From CAVTWY01 sp963738575 (GTDB taxonomy: Bacteria; Pseudomonadota; Gammaproteobacteria; Burkholderiales; Burkholderiaceae_C): DNA of 64,000 nt. The DNA is taken from positions 806,001 to 870,000 of the forward strand of contig CAVTWY010000001.1 of NCBI GenBank assembly GCA_963738575.1. Direction: 5' to 3'. This document shows, one piece after another, positions 1-7,781 of this stretch. Below the pieces are notes generated by a model. It had not been told where the DNA came from, made no database searches, and saw only the letters and a list, made by a program, of their open reading frames with translations. The first letter of the stretch is position 1. Each line of letters starts with the position of its first letter. A program made the position numbers and the translations under genes.

Positions 1-741
1 CGGCGTGACCGGCACTAGCAAGCCGTTGCGGCGCACCACGTCGCGCTCGTGCGCGTAGTACATGGGCGGCAGGGGGATGTTTTCGCGCTGGATGTAGAGC
101 CACACGTCAAGCTCGGTCCAGTTGCTGATGGGGAAGGCGCGAAAGTGCTCGCCGGGTTTGATGCGCGTGTTGAACAGTGTCCACAGCTCGGGGCGCTGCT
201 CTTTGGGCTGCCACTGGCCAAAGCGGTCGCGGTGGCTGAAGATGCGCTCTTTGGCGCGTGCCTTTTCTTCGTCGCGGCGCGCGCCGCCGATCAAGCAATC
301 AAAGCGATGCTCGGCAATCGCCTCCAGCAAGGTGACCGATTGGTGGGGGTTGCGCGATTCCAGCTCGTGCGACAACCGCACCGTGCCGCGCGTGATGGAG
401 TCTTCCAGGTCACCCACCACCAAGCGCTCGCCGGTCTGGGCAACCCGTTGGTCGCGAAAGGTGATCACTTCCGGAAAGTTGTGGCCCGTGTCCACGTGCA
501 GCAGCGGGAAGGGCAAGCGGCCGTCCCAAGTGCCGTCGGCACGCTTCGCTTTGAAGGCCTTCTCGGCCAGGTGCAACACCACGCAGGAGTCTTTGCCGGC
601 CGAGAACAGCAAGGCCGGCCGCTCGAACGTGGCGGCCACTTCACGCAAGATGAAGAGGGCTTCTTCTTCGAGCCCATCCAGGTGGCCGTTGTCGATGTCG
701 GCGTGGCGCTGCAAATAGGGGGTGGGTGTGGGTGCGTTCAT
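1..741 (-). CDS. cysD: Sulfate adenylyltransferase subunit 2 (CysD), 3' end outside window
   Basis: Small subunit of ATP sulfurylase, which with the GTPase CysN makes adenosine 5'-phosphosulfate from sulfate and ATP in the cytoplasm. The minus-strand translation from the ATG at 741 begins MNAPTPTPYLQRHADIDNGH and reaches the typical CysD stretch ending LFNTRIKPGEHFRAFPISNW and TELDVWLYIQ near the window edge. The C-terminus and the expected cysN lie beyond base 1. The start overlaps the cysH stop in an ATGA, as expected for a coupled operon gene. Family assignment is by recognition of conserved stretches. Confidence 0.95.
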   Translation of the reverse strand, partial: MNAPTPTPYLQRHADIDNGHLDGLEEEALFILREVAATFERPALLFSAGKDSCVVLHLAEKAFKAKRADGTWDGRLPFPLLHVDTGHNFPEVITFRDQRVAQTGERLVVGDLEDSITRGTVRLSHELESRNPHQSVTLLEAIAEHRFDCLIGGARRDEEKARAKERIFSHRDRFGQWQPKEQRPELWTLFNTRIKPGEHFRAFPISNWTELDVWLYIQRENIPLPPMYYAHERDVVRRNGLLVPVTP

Positions 742-1502
742 GCGGAGAGCCTGTGTGTGGCGGAGGGAGCAATGGTGTCAACGTGTGCGACGGGGCTAAC
801 GTGCAAGCCGCACTCTTTGGCGGCCTCGTCTTCCCACCACCAGCGGCCGGCCCGAAAAGGCTCGCCGACGGCGATGGCGCGGGTGCAGGGTGCACAGCCG
901 ATGCTCGGAAAGAACTGGTCATGCAAGGCGTTGTAGGGCACGTTGTGGCTGCTGATGTGGTGCCACACGTCGGCCCACGACCACTCGGCGAGTGGGTTCA
1001 ACTTCACCCGGCCGTTGGCGTCCAGCTCGCTGCTAGGCACCACGCTGCGGGCGTCCGATTGCTCGCGCCGCAACCCGGTGACCCAGGCGGTTTGCCCGTG
1101 CAGAAGGCGCGTCAAGGGCTCCAACTTGCGCACCTGGCAGCAGGCCTTGCGCAGCTCGATGCTCTTGAGCATGGGCGCGTCGCCCTGCGCGCGTGTGAAC
1201 TCGATGACCGACGTGGTGCGGGGTGCGTAGGGGGTCACCTGAATGCCGTAGTGCGCCTGAATGGCAGGCAGAAGCGCCAGCGTCTCGGGGTGCAGCTTGC
1301 CGGTTTGCAGGGTGGCCACGGTAATGGGCAGCGCGTGGCGTGCAATCAGGTCGGTGATCACCATGTCTTCCGCGCCCAGGCTCGAGGCCTGCACGATGGT
1401 GCCTGGGTGCTCTTGTGCGGCTTGGCGCAGCAAGTTCAGTGTGTTGGTTACGCGCGCTTCAAACCCTGGTTGCGCCCGGGCGTACAGCTCAATCGCGGAC
1501 AT
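738..1502 (-). CDS. cysH: Phosphoadenylyl-sulfate / adenylyl-sulfate reductase (CysH)
   Basis: Reduces activated sulfate to sulfite with thioredoxin electrons. The 254-residue protein has the double cysteine KACCQVRK at about 121-122, the second pair GCAPC at 203 and 206, and the catalytic ECGLH motif at 230-234. The CC...CxxC pattern is the [4Fe-4S] signature of bacterial APS reductases, so APS rather than PAPS is the likelier substrate. The start lies inside the end of the DUF934 gene and the stop overlaps the cysD ATG, indicating tight coupling within the sulfate operon. The length is normal. Confidence 0.96.
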   Translation of the reverse strand: MSAIELYARAQPGFEARVTNTLNLLRQAAQEHPGTIVQASSLGAEDMVITDLIARHALPITVATLQTGKLHPETLALLPAIQAHYGIQVTPYAPRTTSVIEFTRAQGDAPMLKSIELRKACCQVRKLEPLTRLLHGQTAWVTGLRREQSDARSVVPSSELDANGRVKLNPLAEWSWADVWHHISSHNVPYNALHDQFFPSIGCAPCTRAIAVGEPFRAGRWWWEDEAAKECGLHVSPVAHVDTIAPSATHRLSA

Positions 1503-2019
1503 GAGCGGCCTGCGCGGTTGAAGCTGTGGTTATGGCACGGCGTCTGGCGTCGTGCGACTTGGGCTCAAGCACGTCGCCTTGGTAGTGCTCGGTGAAGGCG
1601 CGCGTGATGCGCTCCACCGTGCCGATGGACGGCGCGTTGCGAAGCGATGCGGCGTCAAAACCGGTGCGATGCAGCAGCGGCAACATGTCCACCACCACCT
1701 CGCCCGTGGCACGCAGCTCACCTTGATAGTTCAGGCGGGTTCGCAGCAAGCGCGCCTGGGTGTAGGCGCGGCCGTCAGTCCATTTGGGAAAGTCGAGCGT
1801 GATCAACGCCAAGCGCGTCACGTCCTGCGCCAAGGTGGCCACGTCCACGTCATTGCCCACCGCAACGCCGACGATGGTTTGGGGTGACCAATGCGCGCGC
1901 ACGGCATGCCACTGCTCCAGCGTCAACAGCGCGTGGTTCACCTCGGCAGGGTGCGGGCGCGGGCCGTCCTCACCTTCGGCCACGTGCCACTTGTCTTGGG
2001 TTGGGTTGACGATCTTCAT
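1489..2019 (-). CDS. DUF934 family protein of the sulfate assimilation operon
   Basis: A 176-residue protein starting MKIVNPTQDKWHVAEGEDGP. It contains the conserved block of the DUF934 family: an acidic stretch (NDVDVATLAQDV), then FPKWTDGRAYTQARLLRTRL and a following G-E-L-R-A-T-G segment. The family is almost always found between cysI and cysH in proteobacteria and is thought to be an accessory factor of sulfite reduction, but its biochemical role is not established. The ATG at 2019 overlaps the cysI stop (ATGA) and its 3' end overlaps cysH by 14 bases. The ATG was chosen over upstream in-frame extension because it matches the family N-terminus. Confidence 0.9.
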   Translation of the reverse strand: MKIVNPTQDKWHVAEGEDGPRPHPAEVNHALLTLEQWHAVRAHWSPQTIVGVAVGNDVDVATLAQDVTRLALITLDFPKWTDGRAYTQARLLRTRLNYQGELRATGEVVVDMLPLLHRTGFDAASLRNAPSIGTVERITRAFTEHYQGDVLEPKSHDARRRAITTASTAQAAHVRD

Positions 2020-3768
2020 GCGGTGGCCCCTGTGGCGTGGTCTTTGGCGGTGCTTTGTCGCACGGCGTCGGTCACCTCGCGAAAGCGCGGCGTGCCAAGG
2101 CGGCGAACGGCATCGACAAAACGTTCGCCTGGCGTTCTTTCTTGGCGGTAGGTGTTGATCACGGCCTCTAGGGCGTCGGGCACTTCGTCGGCGGCGAATG
2201 ACGGGCCGATGACTTTGCCGGCCACCGCGGCACCGCTTATCGTGCTGCCGTCGGAGCCGCCCAGCGTGATCTGGTACCACTCGCTGCCGTCTTTGTCGAC
2301 GCCCAAGATGCCAATGTGGCCGCTGTGGTGGTGGCCGCAAGAATTGATGCAGCCGCTGATGTGCAGATCGATGTCGCCGATGTCTTCCACCTCGTCGATG
2401 TCGTTGAAGCGCTCGGTGATGGCGGCTGCAACAGGGATGGAGCGGGCGTTGGCCAAGGCGCACAAGTCGCCGCCAGGGCAGGCGATCATGTCGGTGATCA
2501 AGCCGATGTTGGGGGTGGCAAAACCTTCATCGCGCGCGGCAAGCCACAAGCCGTGCAGGTCGGTGGCGCGCACCCATGGCAACACCAGGTTTTGGTCGTG
2601 CGACACGCGCAACTCACCCAGGCTGTAGCGGTCGGCAAGCCACGCGGCTGCGTCCATTTGTGACGTCGGTGGCGTCGCCCGGGGGCACGCCGGGGCGCTT
2701 GAGCGACAGCGTGACCGCACGAAACTCGCTGCGTCGATGCGCGTGCACGTTGCGCTGCGCCCAGCGGGTGAAGGCTTTGGTGGTGTCGGGCCCTGGCGCC
2801 GGGTTGTGCGGGGCTGCATGCTCGGCGTGGGGCGCAAAGACAGGGTCTGAGAAGCAAGCGGCCACACGGTCAAACTCGGCTTGATGAATCAGGCGCTCGT
2901 GGCTGTGGGGCTCGGCGCGGATGGCCTCGAACTCGGCGTTGACGGCGTCAAAAAACTTCTGGCCTTCGGCTTTGACCAAAATCTTGATGCGTGCCTTGTA
3001 CATGTTGTCGCGGCGACCAAACAGGTTGTACACGCGCACTGTGGCTTCAAGGTACTGCAAGATTTCTTGCCATGGCACGAAGCTCGACGCGCGCTGCGCA
3101 ATGGTGGGCGTGCGGCCCATGCCACCGCCCACAAACACCTCAAAGCCCACCGCGCCTTGCGCGTCTTTGCGCAGTTGCAGGCCGATGTCATGCCACAAGA
3201 TGGCGGCGCGGTCTTCTTGCGCGCCGCTCACCGCAATCTTGAACTTGCGTGGCAAGAATGCAAACTCAGGATGGAAGGTGCTCCACTGCCGCAACAGTTC
3301 GCAGTAGGGGCGAGGGTCCACGATTTCATCGGCAGCCACGCCGGCCAGTGCGTCGCTGGTGATGTTGCGAATGCAATTGCCGCTGGTTTGAATGCCGTGC
3401 ATGTCCACCGACGCCAGCAGGTCCATCACGTCGGCGCTGCGGTCCAGCGGGATCCAGTTGAACTGCAAGTTTTGACGCGTGGTGAAGTGCCCAAAGCCGC
3501 CCCGGGCGTTGGCAGCGCCTGCGTCTTGCACATCAAACTCGCGGGCGATGCGGGCCAGCATGCGCAATTGCGTGCTGCTTAACGCGCCGTAGGGTACCGC
3601 CACACGCAGCATGGGCGCATGGCGTTGCACGTACCAGCCGTTTTGCAAGCGCAGGGGTCGAAAGTGGTCTTCGCTCAGCTCGCCGCGCAAGTTGCGCTCC
3701 AACTGGTCGCGAAACTGCGCTGCGCGTTGATGAACTAGCTGACGGTCAAGGGCGGTGTAGCGGTACAT
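2016..3768 (-). pseudogene. cysI: Nitrite/sulfite reductase hemoprotein (CysI), one apparent frameshift
   Basis: Siroheme/[4Fe-4S] enzyme reducing sulfite to sulfide with six electrons. The start MYRYTALDRQLVHQRAAQFR at 3768 is typical of ferredoxin-type beta-proteobacterial CysI. The first part runs in one frame to about 2660 (ending ...SLKRPGVPPGDATDVT). The remainder continues in another frame (MDAAAWLADRYSLGELRVSH) and contains the cluster ligands ACPGGDLC and GCINSCGHHHSGHIGILG. Removing one A from the run at 2657-2659 restores a continuous protein. Both halves are well conserved, so a sequence error or very recent mutation is likely. The 3' end overlaps the DUF934 start. Confidence 0.9.
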
Positions 3769-3801
3769 GGTGTGTGGGTTCAACGGCAGGGGCAAAGGTG
3801 A

Positions 3802-4572
3802 TCAGTGAATGACTTTGAGGCCGGCGGCCACCAAGGACGCGCACAGCAGCGCGCGAATCCAGCCTTCGGGCATGGCGCGCGTCAACCGGGCACCCAGCGC
3901 GATGCCGGGCAAGGAGCCAATCAACAGCGGCACCAGCAACGCCCAATCAACGTTGCCCAAAGTGGCGTGACCGATACCGGCAACCAGCGTGAGTGGCACG
4001 GCGTGTGCGATGTCGGTGCCCACCAATCGGTGCGCACTCAGGCGTGGGTGAAGCAACACCAACAAAGTGGCGCCCAAGGCCCCCGCACCGATGGACGACA
4101 TGGTGACCAGAACGCCCAGTGCAGCCCCGGCCAAGAGCGTCATCGGGCCTTGGCGTGATGGGGTGATCCAACGCTCAAGCTTGATGCCCAATTTGCTCCA
4201 GGCTGGTTTGTTGGCAATCACCAAAGCCGTGAGCAACAGGGCAATGCCAAGCGACAACGTCAATGCACTGAACCAACCTTTGCCAAACCCAGTGACGTGC
4301 ATCAGAACGATGGTGGCGACGGCTGCAGGCAGGCTGCCCGCCAAGAGCCAGCCCGTGATGCGCCAATCAACATGCCCGTGGCGCGCGTGGGCCCAAGCAC
4401 CGCCGGTTTTGGTGGCAGCTGCAAACCACAAGTCGGTACCGATGGCCACTGCTGGGTTGAGTTTGAAGATGCCCAGCAGCAAAGGCGTCATCAGCGACCC
4501 CCCGCCAACCCCGGTCATGCCAACGATGGCGCCCACGGCGAATCCACTGACGATGGCGCTGATATCAAGCAT
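3802..4572 (-). CDS. TauE/SafE-family sulfite/anion exporter
   Basis: A 256-residue inner-membrane protein with about eight hydrophobic segments. It opens with the family signature GFAVGAIVGMTGVGGGSLMT, in which a glycine-rich turn follows the first helix, and has the repeat-related half near residue 145 (LGVLVTMSSIGAGALGATLL). TauE/SafE proteins export sulfite, sulfonates or related anions. The position as first gene of the cys operon supports a role in sulfur homeostasis, probably sulfite efflux or sulfate entry; direction and substrate are inferred. The start at 4572 follows an AT-rich upstream region suited to an operon promoter. Confidence 0.9.
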   Translation of the reverse strand: MLDISAIVSGFAVGAIVGMTGVGGGSLMTPLLLGIFKLNPAVAIGTDLWFAAATKTGGAWAHARHGHVDWRITGWLLAGSLPAAVATIVLMHVTGFGKGWFSALTLSLGIALLLTALVIANKPAWSKLGIKLERWITPSRQGPMTLLAGAALGVLVTMSSIGAGALGATLLVLLHPRLSAHRLVGTDIAHAVPLTLVAGIGHATLGNVDWALLVPLLIGSLPGIALGARLTRAMPEGWIRALLCASLVAAGLKVIH

Positions 4573-4699
4573 CGGCAGACTGTAAAAATTACCAATAGAC
4601 TTGAAAACTACTTTTTTATTGTTTTTATATGTCTTCTGGATATATGTCGGATGTTTTCAGGCATGGTGTCGCTGGGTTCAGGGCGCAAAATGCCCGCCC
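4573..4699. promoter_or_regulatory. Divergent intergenic region upstream of the sulfate operon
   Basis: About 127 bases between the divergent TauE/SafE gene and the DUF6644-like gene. The stretch 4586-4645 is strikingly AT-rich for this GC-rich window, with T and A runs, as expected for promoter and activator sites such as CysB. No exact -35/-10 pair or CysB consensus could be assigned by eye. Confidence 0.5.
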
Positions 4700-5167
4700 A
4701 TGACGGATGCACCTATCAATCCAGCCCTGGTGGCGGCACTGACAGCCTGGGCCGTGCCCCTGCGCACGCACCCTTGGGCCTACCCGGCACTCGAGGCCCT
4801 GCACATCGTGGGCATTGCGCTGCTGCTGGGCAATTTGGTGTTGGTGGAACTGCGCGTTTGGGGTCGCGGTGCGGCCTTGCCCATGAAAGACCTGGCGCAG
4901 CTGTCGTTGTCCCTCGCGGTGTTTGGGTTTGGCATCGCCCTGACCACGGGTGCCCTGATGTTCATGTCCCAGGCTCAAGACCTGATTGGCAACCGCGCCT
5001 TTGTGATCAAGATGCTCTTGGTCATGTTGGCTGGCGTGAACGCGGCGGTGCTGCACACCCGGGGCGGCCTTACCAAACTGGACCGCTGGGCCAAGGCACA
5101 AACCGCGTTGTCGTTGTTGATATGGTTGTGCGTGGTGGCCCTGGGCCGTGGCATTGCCTACATTTAG
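4700..5167 (+). CDS. Small membrane protein, DUF6644-like
   Basis: A 155-residue protein with about four transmembrane helices. It begins MTDAPINPALVAALTAWAVP and contains the W-A-Y-P-x-L-E-x-L-H-I-V-G-I-A-L-L-x-G segment (about residues 24-43) typical of DUF6644 membrane proteins, including a possible helix-borne histidine. Function is unknown. An in-frame extension to 4601 was rejected because it crosses the AT-rich promoter region. The next gene begins 42 bases downstream, so the two are probably cotranscribed. Confidence 0.7.
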   Translation: MTDAPINPALVAALTAWAVPLRTHPWAYPALEALHIVGIALLLGNLVLVELRVWGRGAALPMKDLAQLSLSLAVFGFGIALTTGALMFMSQAQDLIGNRAFVIKMLLVMLAGVNAAVLHTRGGLTKLDRWAKAQTALSLLIWLCVVALGRGIAYI

Positions 5168-5209
5168 GCAAAACAGATTTTGATCAACTCATTGGCAGGA
5201 GCAAACACC

Positions 5210-5689
5210 ATGCAACGCAGACAAATCTTGGCGTGGGGTGCGGGCAGTTTGGGTCTAAGCGCGGGTAGTGCGCTCGCACACCACGGCTGGAGCAGTTTTG
5301 ACGACGCGCGCCCCATTTACCTGGAAGGCCAAGCCGCCAGCGTGAAGTGGCAAAACCCGCACGCCGAACTGTTCTTGGACGTCGCCCCCAATTTGGCCGT
5401 GCCAGCGGACCTGGCAAAGCGCACCGTGCCCGGCCAGTCGGCGGCCGTGGACGGCACAGCCTTGCTGGCCAAAGCCTCGCTACCCCATCGAAAGGACAAG
5501 CGCTGGGAGATCGAGCTTGCGCCGCTGACGCGCATGCAAGCGTGGAAGGTTGAAGAAATCAAGCCCGGCCAAAAGCTTGCGGTTCTTGGCTACACCTTCA
5601 AAGAAGAAAAAGGCAGCGCCACCTTGCGCGTGGAATACCTGTGGGTAGACGGCAAGACTTACGCCCTGAGGTCCAGCCCACTCGGTTGA
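5210..5689 (+). CDS. DUF6152-like secreted protein
   Basis: A 159-residue protein with an N-terminal signal (MQRRQILAWGAGSLGLSAGS, cleavage after ALA) followed directly by HHGWSSFD and, after about 20 residues, VKWQNPHAELFLDV. This AHHGW...W-x-N-P-H pattern is typical of DUF6152 periplasmic proteins found with copper or redox genes in Proteobacteria. The histidines suggest metal binding but no activity is known. The ATG at 5210 has an AGGAG ribosome binding site eight bases upstream; a TTG at 5180 is the less likely alternative. Confidence 0.75.
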   Translation: MQRRQILAWGAGSLGLSAGSALAHHGWSSFDDARPIYLEGQAASVKWQNPHAELFLDVAPNLAVPADLAKRTVPGQSAAVDGTALLAKASLPHRKDKRWEIELAPLTRMQAWKVEEIKPGQKLAVLGYTFKEEKGSATLRVEYLWVDGKTYALRSSPLG

Positions 5690-5805
5690 TCGCAAGCGAA
5701 ACTCCCAACGCCCATCACGCGGAGCGCACGCTCAAGTACAAAGCACAAAATAATCCCCAGCAAGTCACCAAGGGCCAGCAGCGCGATGCCCAAAAGGACG
5801 GTGAC

Positions 5806-5896
5806 GGTGGGTGCGTGTTGGGTCGAAATCAAGGAGGAGCGGCGGGCCGCGAAGGCGGACCGGAGCGGGGGACATTCGATCCAACACGCACCCACC
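5806..5896. repeat. Long imperfect inverted repeat in a gene-free stretch
   Basis: Two 22-base arms at 5806-5827 and 5875-5896 are complementary at 21 of 22 positions, with a purine-rich 47-base loop. The surrounding 5690-6052 has no convincing gene; all six frames give low-complexity peptides. The arm core GGTGGGTGCGTGTTGG and its complement resemble, from memory, a palindromic repeat scattered through Comamonadaceae genomes, but no second copy was noticed in this window. Confidence 0.7.
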
Positions 5897-5972
5897 GGCG
5901 CCGGCCAAGCACAGTCCCGCCAGGAACCAGGGTCAAAGAGCCAAAAACCGAAAAACCAAAGAGCCAAAGAAA

Positions 5973-5993
5973 AAGCCCGGATCTACCGGGCTT
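5973..5993 (-). terminator. Rho-independent terminator of the phasin gene
   Basis: On the minus strand the sequence reads AAGCCCGG, TAGAT loop, CCGGGCTT, then a T-rich tract (complement of the A-rich 5967-5974). This is a perfect 8-bp stem followed by U residues, 60 bases downstream of the phasin stop and in the matching orientation. Confidence 0.75.
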
Positions 5994-6052
5994 CGTCCTA
6001 ACGGCCCCTAGACGAGGCTCTTTTTGATGCAGGTGCTTGGTGCGTTAGCGAA

Positions 6053-6598
6053 TCAACGCTTGGCTTTAGCGGCCGACTTGGTAGCCTTGACAGCCGTGTC
6101 GCCGAAAGCCGTCAGATTGGCTTCTGCAGCGCTCGTCGCTTGCTTGGCAGCCTTCTGCACGCCTTCGATCGCGTTGTTGGCAGCAACCATTGCCGACTTG
6201 TACAAAGCCACGGCGTTCTCGGAACCAGCTGGAGCGTTCTTGGCAGCAGCGTCAACCAAAGCGCCAAACTTCTTTTGGGCTTCAGCGTACTGCGACTCGG
6301 CAGCGCGCGACACTTCGGCTGTGGTGGCTGAAGTGATGTCGTACACATGGCGGCCGTAAGCAACTGCTTTCTCGGCGGCTGGCTGCAACAGGCTCGTTTG
6401 TAGGGCGATCAGCTCTTGTGGGTCTTTGATCGTCAAAGCAGCGCGGGTCGTCTCGGCCACTTCGCTGAAAGCAGCACGTGCCACTTGCAGGTTCAGTTCA
6501 ACCAACTTCTCAACGCCCGAAAATGCCTTGCCGGTCAAGCCGAAAAGGGTTTCAACGTTGGCTTTGTTCGCGGCGACAATTTGTTCAGCGGTCAACAT
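6053..6598 (-). CDS. Phasin family protein (polyhydroxyalkanoate granule)
   Basis: A 181-residue, largely helical, alanine-rich protein starting MLTAEQIVAANKANVETLFG, the standard opening of PhaP1-type phasins. It continues with GLTGKAFSGVEKLVELNLQV and a Lys/Ala-rich tail ending KSAAKAKR. Phasins coat PHA granules and control their number and size. The ATG at 6598 is preceded by AGGAG at the right distance. It is monocistronic, with its own terminator downstream. An upstream in-frame extension to 6730 was rejected because it lacks family similarity. Confidence 0.92.
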   Translation of the reverse strand: MLTAEQIVAANKANVETLFGLTGKAFSGVEKLVELNLQVARAAFSEVAETTRAALTIKDPQELIALQTSLLQPAAEKAVAYGRHVYDITSATTAEVSRAAESQYAEAQKKFGALVDAAAKNAPAGSENAVALYKSAMVAANNAIEGVQKAAKQATSAAEANLTAFGDTAVKATKSAAKAKR

Positions 6599-6849
6599 GG
6601 TGGGATCTCCTAAGTGTTTTGAATGAAATAACGAAACTTGCTTGCTTTGCTGTTTTGTTGCAGCGCAGCATGATGCGAAGTATAGGGGTTTCCCGAATCC
6701 CTGCAACAGGTTTTTGGTGCAATGCAGCAATTTAGAGTGGATTTTCTATTTCCGGGGGATGTCCGGATGCCGCTGTTCCCAGCAACAAGTCATGGCCAAA
6801 GCGCGGCAGTGTGGGAGAGGTGCACGCCCGGTGCCTACACTAGGGGCTT

Positions 6850-7275
6850 ATGTTGAGACTTCTGCGTATTTGGACGTTGGCCCTTTTGGCGGTGGCGCTG
6901 CCACTGCAAACCATGGCTGCCGTCACGATGCTGCATTGCATGGGCAATCTGCAGACGCTGCAGACTCTCACAAACACCAGCGCGGCGCCCAGCAACACCA
7001 ACAGCCAAGCCGTGTACGGAGCGCCCGACGCAGCCGTGATCGCTGACGAGCACTGCCATCCCAACATGGCCCGCGAACAAAGCGATGTTGCCGACGGCAA
7101 GGCTCATCAGTGCAGTGCCTGCGCCGCATGCCATGTGGGCGCTGCGTTGATGCCAAGTGCGATGTCTTTTGAGCAGCCACCCTTGGTGCCCTTGGCATTT
7201 GCCACGATCTCTGCGGGCCGCCCCGCATTTTTGACCGAAGGCCCCGAGCGGCCTCCGCGACTTTCGCCCATTTGA
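6850..7275 (+). CDS. Periplasmic Cys/His-rich protein of a copper-type locus
   Basis: A 141-residue protein with a signal peptide (MLRLLRIWTLALLAVALPLQ, cleaved after about residue 23). The mature part holds a His/Cys cluster, DEHCHPNMAR followed about 20 residues later by HQCSACAACHVGAA. This spacing of thiols and imidazoles suggests binding of copper or another soft metal. Similar small proteins sit upstream of copA/copB-like genes. It is followed by a small periplasmic protein, a TolC-like lipoprotein and a multicopper oxidase on the same strand. The exact family is not recognised. Confidence 0.7.
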   Translation: MLRLLRIWTLALLAVALPLQTMAAVTMLHCMGNLQTLQTLTNTSAAPSNTNSQAVYGAPDAAVIADEHCHPNMAREQSDVADGKAHQCSACAACHVGAALMPSAMSFEQPPLVPLAFATISAGRPAFLTEGPERPPRLSPI

Positions 7276-7412
7276 GCCGCTTGCTAAGCGGCGGCTGCAG
7301 CCCGTGCGCTTGCCGGGCTTGAGAGGGCATCTTGCTGTGCTCGTGGCGATGTTGCTTTGTTTGACGGCGGCGCCGTGCTCTATCGTCAAACATGCTTTGA
7401 GTCGAGGTAGAC

Positions 7413-7769
7413 ATGAACCAATTAACTTTGTGCGGGTGCGTCAGCGCCTTGCTGCTGCTGGCGGCGTTGCCGTCTCACGCCCAGAATGTGGCCCCCACAC
7501 CGGCTGCCGCCGCGAAGGCTGACGCCCGCGATGCCCGTGCCCGCGTCCCCGCAGTGACGCATGTTTCGCCCCTGGCGACTTACCGCGCACTGGGTGACGC
7601 CAAGATGCGGCCGTGGAGAGAAGCCAACGACGAAGTGGAGCGCATTGGCGGCTGGCGCACTTACCTTCGCGAAGCGAGCAGCGCCGACGCACCCGCTTCA
7701 GCGCCAACGCCGTCTGGCGGCGGGCAAGCGGTGCACCAGCACGCACCCCGACCCAACCCATCGAAGTAG
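7413..7769 (+). CDS. Small secreted protein of the copper-type operon
   Basis: A 118-residue protein with a signal peptide (MNQLTLCGCVSALLLLAALP, cleavage after SHA) and an Ala/Pro-rich N-terminal spacer. The conserved-looking core is YRALGDAKMRPWREANDEVE followed by RIGGWRTYLREA. It ends in a His-containing tail (VHQHAPRPNP). Function is unknown. It lies 12 bases upstream of the TolC-like gene and is probably cotranscribed with it, so it may be an accessory protein of the same metal-efflux or oxidation system. Confidence 0.7.
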   Translation: MNQLTLCGCVSALLLLAALPSHAQNVAPTPAAAAKADARDARARVPAVTHVSPLATYRALGDAKMRPWREANDEVERIGGWRTYLREASSADAPASAPTPSGGGQAVHQHAPRPNPSK

Positions 7770-7781
7770 AGGCAGCGCAAG

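Noticed and set aside
5641..6027. 128-residue plus-strand gene over the inverted repeat
   Set aside because: It reads through the palindrome and the phasin terminator and has a low-complexity composition.
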